From Opisthorchis felineus (taxonomy: Eukaryota; Platyhelminthes; Trematoda; Opisthorchiida; Opisthorchiidae), in assembly GCA_004794785.1 (NCBI GenBank), contig SJOL01007024.1, positions 56,317-120,316 of the forward strand: DNA of 64,000 nt, written 5' to 3'. Under the pieces are notes generated by a model. That model searched no databases, was not told the DNA's origin, and was given only the letters and a program-made list of their open reading frames with translations. A program made the translations under genes and the position numbers. Position 1 is the first letter of the stretch. Every line of letters begins with the position of its first letter. Positions 58,697 to 64,000 of the stretch are shown here, piece by piece.

Positions 58697-59036
58697 TCGT
58701 CCTCTTTTTCGGTTGAACCAACTTGTCTTGTGATAACCTCACATCTAACGATTCTACTCCCTCTCCTCTATGTCTCGCTTCTCATAACAAAAGAACGAAT
58801 AGAGATAGGCTTTCATATCGATTTTTCTCTGTATCACCCCCGCTATTCATAATATTTTCGTGTTTTTGTGTTTCTTCCTTTTATAAACTCACATATCCAA
58901 TCGGCTTTGTTGTTTTCGCTGATTTTTTTAAGGTTTCCCCGTTTACGTGACCTGGTCTATCAGTGAGTTGTTTTTTACAAAGTTTTCTTTAGTGAGCAAA
59001 GGTCACGGGGGAAACGCACAACGTAGAAAAGGTTTA
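58697..59036 (+). other. BROX 3' UTR region
   Basis: T-rich sequence after the stop codon. I see no canonical AATAAA in this interval. AATAGA near 58799 is a possible variant signal, so the transcript end is uncertain. Confidence 0.4.
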
Positions 59037-59430
59037 GCGAAATACACTCATTTGCAAACAAATTTGGTTTTGCGAGAGACTCACCTGGAACCCAGCTGAA
59101 TCTCTCGTTTGTGATGCTTCCAGGCAACTGAATGTGCTGCACCAGGCCGCCTCATGTTTCAGTTGCTACGATATTCGAGATATCGCGATACATGTATATT
59201 CGTAATGCACTACTCACAAGGTTGCTGAAAATTTGACAGCCCACGACCGCTTTCGCCCATCTTGGGGCTCAACAGGTAGGCGCAGTCCCCGAGTGTCCGT
59301 CAACCTCATGTTCTACTTGAAACCAAATTGCACGAAATTAGCGAAATACACTCATTTGCAAACAAATTTGGTTTTGCGAGTGACTCACCTGGAACCCAGC
59401 TGAATCTCTCGTTTGTGATGTTTCCAGGTT
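59037..59430 (+). repeat. Repeat A in tandem, 304-bp period
   Basis: GCGAAATACACTCATTTGCA at 59037 recurs at 59341 in the same orientation, followed by the same AAACAAATTTGGTTTTGCGAG, CTCACCTGGAACCCAGCTGA and ATCTCTCGTTTGTGATG. One full monomer and about 90 bases of the next are present. The two are nearly identical, making this the best-preserved copy. Confidence 0.88.
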
Positions 59431-62170
59431 TATTTAGTTTTTGTTTGTTAGGCCAGACTAACATCAATCGATACTTGGAAGCGGTTGTAAAGGAGATTTG
59501 GCTATGTGTATTGAGCTTAAGGTAACAAAAATACTGGGGAGTTTGACAAGGTGCATTCTAGATCAAGACTAACTTAGAAGAGTTGTTGATTCTCCTCCGA
59601 ACACACCTACGGTCAGCTTCCTATGCTAATCACGAGCAAGGTCGTCTCTTATGGAAGTGTGACACCTGACAATCAGGTTTCACGTTGTTTTGGTGCCTTC
59701 CCGCACAGAATTTATCTGAGTTTCCCCTGGTTTATCAAGCAGTCCATATCTACCAGCACTCAGCTACAAAATTCGGGCTTCTTCGCATCATTCAACGTTT
59801 TTGTTGTTTGGCCTGCGTTTCGGTGCGGTATCTGGAGCCACATTGACGATTGTTCATTTCTACCTGCATCAAAAAGGCCGGCAGGGTTCCCTACCCCTTA
59901 CCGTAAATACGGATACAATCAAGCAGTTTGGAGCTGAATTCACACTGTCCTCCCCTAGAGGATTGTGAAGACAATATTTTCAGTAGGGTTTAGACAAGTT
60001 AATGTTGCTGCCAAGGAAAACCGGATTTGCATGTGTCAGACAAACAATTAGCCCCGGGTCTTATCCAGTACAATAGGGGAAGTAATCCATGAGGTTATCC
60101 CGATAGGGCTTTATGCACATTAGGAGGCAAGCTTTTGCCACACACCGAATGAATACGATCTCAGAATAAAACACAAACCCTTTCGCATCAGGCTATCGTG
60201 ACTAGGAGTGTACCTGGTCCAAAATACCGCCCACACGTTCTCACTTTTCAGGTCGGAATTCCCCGTTGGAGGGCTAAACTAAACTTCCTTGATAAGTCCT
60301 GTCAGCGAAGGAACAACCGACGGTTGCTCTCCCTTGCCGATTGTTGTATCGTGGGTGGCCGTCTATTGGTTACGCCCGAACTGAGCCCGCCAGGCTACGC
60401 GATAAGGAGAAGACAGAGACCCCGGGACACGGCTGTATTGTCAGATCAACATACAGATCTTCTGCTTAAATATATAGGGTGGCTAAACATGGTCATTCGC
60501 TTTTTCGTTCTGTCCAGCCACTGGCGACGTTCCTGTCGTGAACATTTTCACACCCACTCCGCTGTTCGCATGCTGCTAAGCCGTGTTTGGTAAACACCAA
60601 CGCACCTGTTATCCGGAACGTGTGGTACCGATGGTGTCCTTAGGGACGCGTCGTCCTCTGCACAGTTACTTTTCGTGTCTAGCCGCTTTCTGACCGATTC
60701 AATCGCAGTTACTATACTTGGTGTTCTAACGTTTCTGAAGGGAATCAATTCACGACTGATTTGCAAACGCTCAAGGACTCCATGCAACACATCCATATTT
60801 AAGGTGCAGTTCCTGGATCCTAGCACGGGTTTAGTAGCATTCATGAGAAGTGGATTAGTATGACTTGAGTGCAGCTCAGATGTGAGTCTCAATTGGATTC
60901 ACGAAACTTCTTGAAAACCAGCAAATTTATGGGATTTCGAAGTTTCTATTCACGAATGCGCCATTCGGCCCAGTTGAATAAATAAAGCAGCAGTTTTTGC
61001 AATGTTCAGCCGATTACCATCGGCTCCCATGCATTTGGCGCGTGTTTGAACAAGCATTCAGTATGCGTGGGTTGGGAAATCGACGATGGCTGAAGTAGTT
61101 TCTCGATTCCTGCATTTTTATACTCAGGTGGGCGGGATCTCGTCACAATCAGTTTTTGTCAGTGCTGACCTATCTCGCACTATCCGAAGCGCTGGGAATT
61201 ACTGACAGACCTCATAGTTGTCTCTCCTCTAACGGCAGCATCGCCGACTAGTTTGGCCATATGGTCTATGATGTCAGAGTCTCTTAACCTTTGTAGCATG
61301 TATATATTAGTATCACAACCCTTTATAGTTGTTCGTATACGTACACACATCGCTCATTTTCAATGACAGCAACATCGGTGTGAAGACATTGGTGCTTAAT
61401 GCGCACTCAATGCAATAGACCTGATGAAGCATCACCTTTAAAACCAGCCGTTAGTCAACTGGTGCTGAGCTATGCCATCGATTGTGAGTAACTGTCGGGG
61501 CGGCTCGCATTTAAGGCAGATTTGGAAATCAACCAGCTGGATCTCTTCCTATATGCGTTTTGGTTTGCTGCGAATGAATAAGTACCATTACTGGTTTGTT
61601 CCATGAGGAAAGGGCATGAAATTGGGGTCGGTAATGGGGGGCTGAAAAAGACGAAACATTGCTCGTTATGTATTCACAGACTCTGTTGTGTTTCTTTATC
61701 AGAACCAGATTAGTGTGGTAACCGCTGAGTTTTTGTCTTCTTTGTCGTGGACTTGATATAAGGCAGAAAGCCTCCAATCCGGATTTGGTACCACCTCACA
61801 AGCCGTTTTATTGGCAGTGCCGCAGCAAACGCAAACGATGCTGGCTCTCATCTGAAGTCCTCGCAGCCCTTTGCTATTGGAAGAAAATCAGAGCAAGATA
61901 TCATTACTAATTCCAACCTCCGCGTCTTATAAACAACACCTGTGTTTGACATGTTTGAGTGCGATTTTATCATTTTTCATCATTCTGATCCCATTTATTT
62001 AGACGCAGTTCCAATACCTTGTTGCTTGGCCCTTCACTGGCCACGCAGTTGCATTGCATCGTGACTCTGTCTTGCTAATCCTGGAAAGTTCCAGAATTTC
62101 ATTCCTTAACGGTCCTCTGTTTTTAGTCTGATAGCTTCTACTTGAGGTTTATGGGAAAAGAATAATCTTT
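59431..62170. other. No recognisable gene
   Basis: Downstream spacer. Open frames at 60198-60593 (+) and 60548-60892 (-) exceed 110 codons but show no known motif. Confidence 0.45.
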
Positions 62171-62349
62171 GGCGAAATGGTTCAAGTGGTTAGAGCGCGA
62201 ATTTACTGACCGGAAGGTCCGTGGTTCGAACCCGACCTCTGCATCTCGACTTCCCCTGTCTAGGCTTGGGCGACCTGGCAGTATCTCAGCCCTCGTGCTC
62301 ATTTCGGGTGGCATGGCAGCTAGGCAGCGGAAGGGTGCTACAGCTGAAC
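62171..62349 (+). repeat. tRNA-derived SINE, best-preserved copy
   Basis: GGCGAAATGGTTCAAGTGGT then TAGAGCGCGAATT (A-box region), B-box GGTTCGAACC at 62223-62232, TCTGCATCTCGACTTCCCC, TAGGCTTGGGCGACCTGGCA, GGGTGGCATGGCAGCTAGGC and CTACAGCTGAAC, then a T-rich tail ATTTCTTTATTTTTTG. The promoter boxes are those of a tRNA gene, but no tRNA cloverleaf 3' half follows. It is therefore a pol III retroposon, not a tRNA. Confidence 0.9.
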
Positions 62350-63189
62350 AATATTTCTTTATTTTTTGCTGTTTTCCTCATCATACTACAAACACCGTCG
62401 TCTAGAAGGAACAAAAAACACCAAGCATCTTTTTATGATCTTCGGAGAAATTATTGGGGATTGCATTGTGACAGGATTCAGCTCACCAAGCATGAATCGT
62501 GCTGTAGTTCGTGTATATTACAGGCTGGCGGTTGACCTCAAGGTTAGCTCCAACAACACTTTCACGGATACGGGTCAAAGTAGCCCCGTCGGGTTGCCTT
62601 AAATGTTTACGCGTCATATTGGATCACAACCCCACGTGTTCTGTTCAGTCGGACTGCGTTCAGTCAGTGAACAGCGTTGTTTACGCTGTAAAACTACACG
62701 TTGAGAAGTCAACCATACCAATTTTCTGGGCCTTGCTTGACCCGAGGTGAATTCGCTTCACAGATGTGTAGCTGAATAACTGAATTGAAATAGGCGCATT
62801 TTACTGACTCTGGCATTTCCTATAGAAATTTCGCTATTTTACTCGTCTTTTGGTGGACTCGTTTCAATGTCCGAGCTACCCCAAAAAAGGAGGTACTGTA
62901 TTTTTCTTCGCTCAGTTTCAGTTTATCCTAGTGTCCTTTCTTCACTCTTGGTACTCCAACTCCGTGTCAGCCAGAGGCATAGGATAGAGCACAGCCGAAT
63001 CGAACCATAACAAATGATCTTTCTTGCCATCATAATCGGCTGTGAGAACCGCGTACTGGTCGTACGGTGGTTGTAGCTGCCACAGTTCCGTTGCCGATGA
63101 TTTGTGGAGGTGGGTTAGGTAGCTGCGCATTGGAAGCGGAAGCTGATAATTGGGTGCGTAAGTATAGGACTGTCAATGGACTGTTAAGT

Positions 63190-63345
63190 GGGGGAATTGG
63201 GAAGGGAGCAATAGCTTGGATGCACGAGGGCCATTGAAGGCGCGACTGGGCCATGTCTGACAATGTCTCTAACCATTGATCTGGTCCGTCTCCGGGTCCC
63301 CATCCAGGAACACGGCAATGACCAACGCGACTGAGTTTGCTGGTA
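63190..63345 (-). pseudogene. LINE 3'-end coding remnant
   Basis: Minus-strand frame SKLSRVGHCRVPGWGPGD, then DQWLETLSDMAQSRLQWPSC. It matches the terminal block of the RTE-like LINEs ([31 protein letters not shown]). Nothing upstream of it on the minus strand is recognisable as reverse transcriptase. Confidence 0.65.
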
Positions 63346-63522
63346 ATGGCTTTTATACTTGGCTGCCAAGTCATTGTTTGACCTCCTCTGGATTTTTCTT
63401 GTACGATATAATGTTTGAGGAGACAAGTTGTGGGCTCCTCATGGTGGATAACCTGGTGCGTTTCAACTACAAAAGGGTTTTAATACTACCAATTTCACGT
63501 AATTCCCACCCCCAAACTCATG

Positions 63523-63978
63523 TCACCACTCCGTACCGTACACTTGTCTAGCGACCCGATCCTCTTCTGTTTGATCAACGTCCCATAATTCTGAGCTGTA
63601 CGGGGGCGATACGTTGCTTTCCCGCAGTGACCACTCACCATAACGACCACTCCTCCAATAATGATACATTTGGAAGACCTCAAGCCCATTAGAAATGCCT
63701 CTCGAAAGACCACTCCTCTTGCAGCAAAACATTTCTTTTATATTTTTGAACACAGAGAACATAAACAGCGCATGATCTAAGCAGTTTGCTTGTTTGTCTA
63801 ATGGTTTCAAATCAATAAAACACGCATAATGGGTGTGTAAAGTAATACCGAGTGCGAATAAACGGGGTGACGAACGGCCTTTAAAGCTCTCGGCATACAA
63901 TGCCATCAAACTGTGCCCTTCTCTCCCTGAACATTCTGAGTCGGCCGTCTGTTCGAAATCAGCGTATTCGCTCCCCAT
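63523..63978 (-). other. Unassigned 151-codon open frame
   Basis: Starts at ATG 63978 (MGSEYADFEQTADSECSG) and stays open to 63523, passing YACFIDLKPLDKQANC and GLEVFQMYHYWRSGRYGEW. I do not recognise a family, signal peptide or membrane segment. It is close to the window edge, so upstream exons cannot be excluded. It may be an exon, transposon sequence or chance. Confidence 0.2.
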
Positions 63979-64000
63979 ACACCAACTTCATCTGCGCATA

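Noticed and set aside
62169..62405. 78-codon frame containing [14 protein letters not shown]
   Set aside because: It is the chance translation of the SINE, seen in several copies on both strands.

Overview
This is a eukaryotic genomic window with long introns, GT-AG splicing, AT-rich spacers and layered retrotransposon relics. There are no operons, rRNA genes, CRISPR arrays or bacterial signals. The transposon set consists of a tRNA-headed SINE whose chance translation contains [16 protein letters not shown]1-like and RTE-like LINEs, and a gypsy-type gag. It resembles what I remember from opisthorchiid liver flukes (Clonorchis/Opisthorchis), so I infer a trematode flatworm. That inference rests on memory, not on a search.

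The only host protein-coding gene I can support is on the + strand at 31445-58696. It is a complete ten-exon orthologue of BROX, the farnesylated Bro1-domain protein of the ESCRT pathway. All ten exons were placed by matching the family protein, and the splice phases agree throughout, giving 1275 coding bases (424 residues plus stop). The protein ends in a CaaX box, CVLS. One intron is 52 nt; the other eight are about 1.1 to 7 kb and several hold transposon debris.

Layout. 1-13 kb: no recognisable gene. It holds diverged repeat families, including a roughly 304-bp unit (repeat A) in tandem and inverted arrangements and a roughly 500-bp family (repeat B, three copies). 13-25.3 kb: no gene or clear repeat except one copy of repeat C. 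25.3-27.2 kb: a 5'-truncated CR1-like LINE. 29.3-30.2 kb: a broken gypsy-type gag with two zinc knuckles and the start of a protease, on the minus strand. 31.4-58.7 kb: BROX. Its intron 4 carries a broken minus-strand RTE-like LINE spanning endonuclease to C-terminus and split by SINEs. Intron 6 carries a plus-strand RTE-like LINE and a SINE, intron 7 a degenerate minus-strand LINE and repeat A, intron 8 a repeat C pair, and intron 9 another LINE tail. 58.7-64 kb: repeat A in tandem, a full SINE and a minus-strand LINE tail.

I found no novel multi-gene system. The most useful results are the assembled BROX gene with its retained prenylation signal, the foldback-like organisation of repeat A, and the nested SINE-in-LINE insertion with a candidate target-site duplication.
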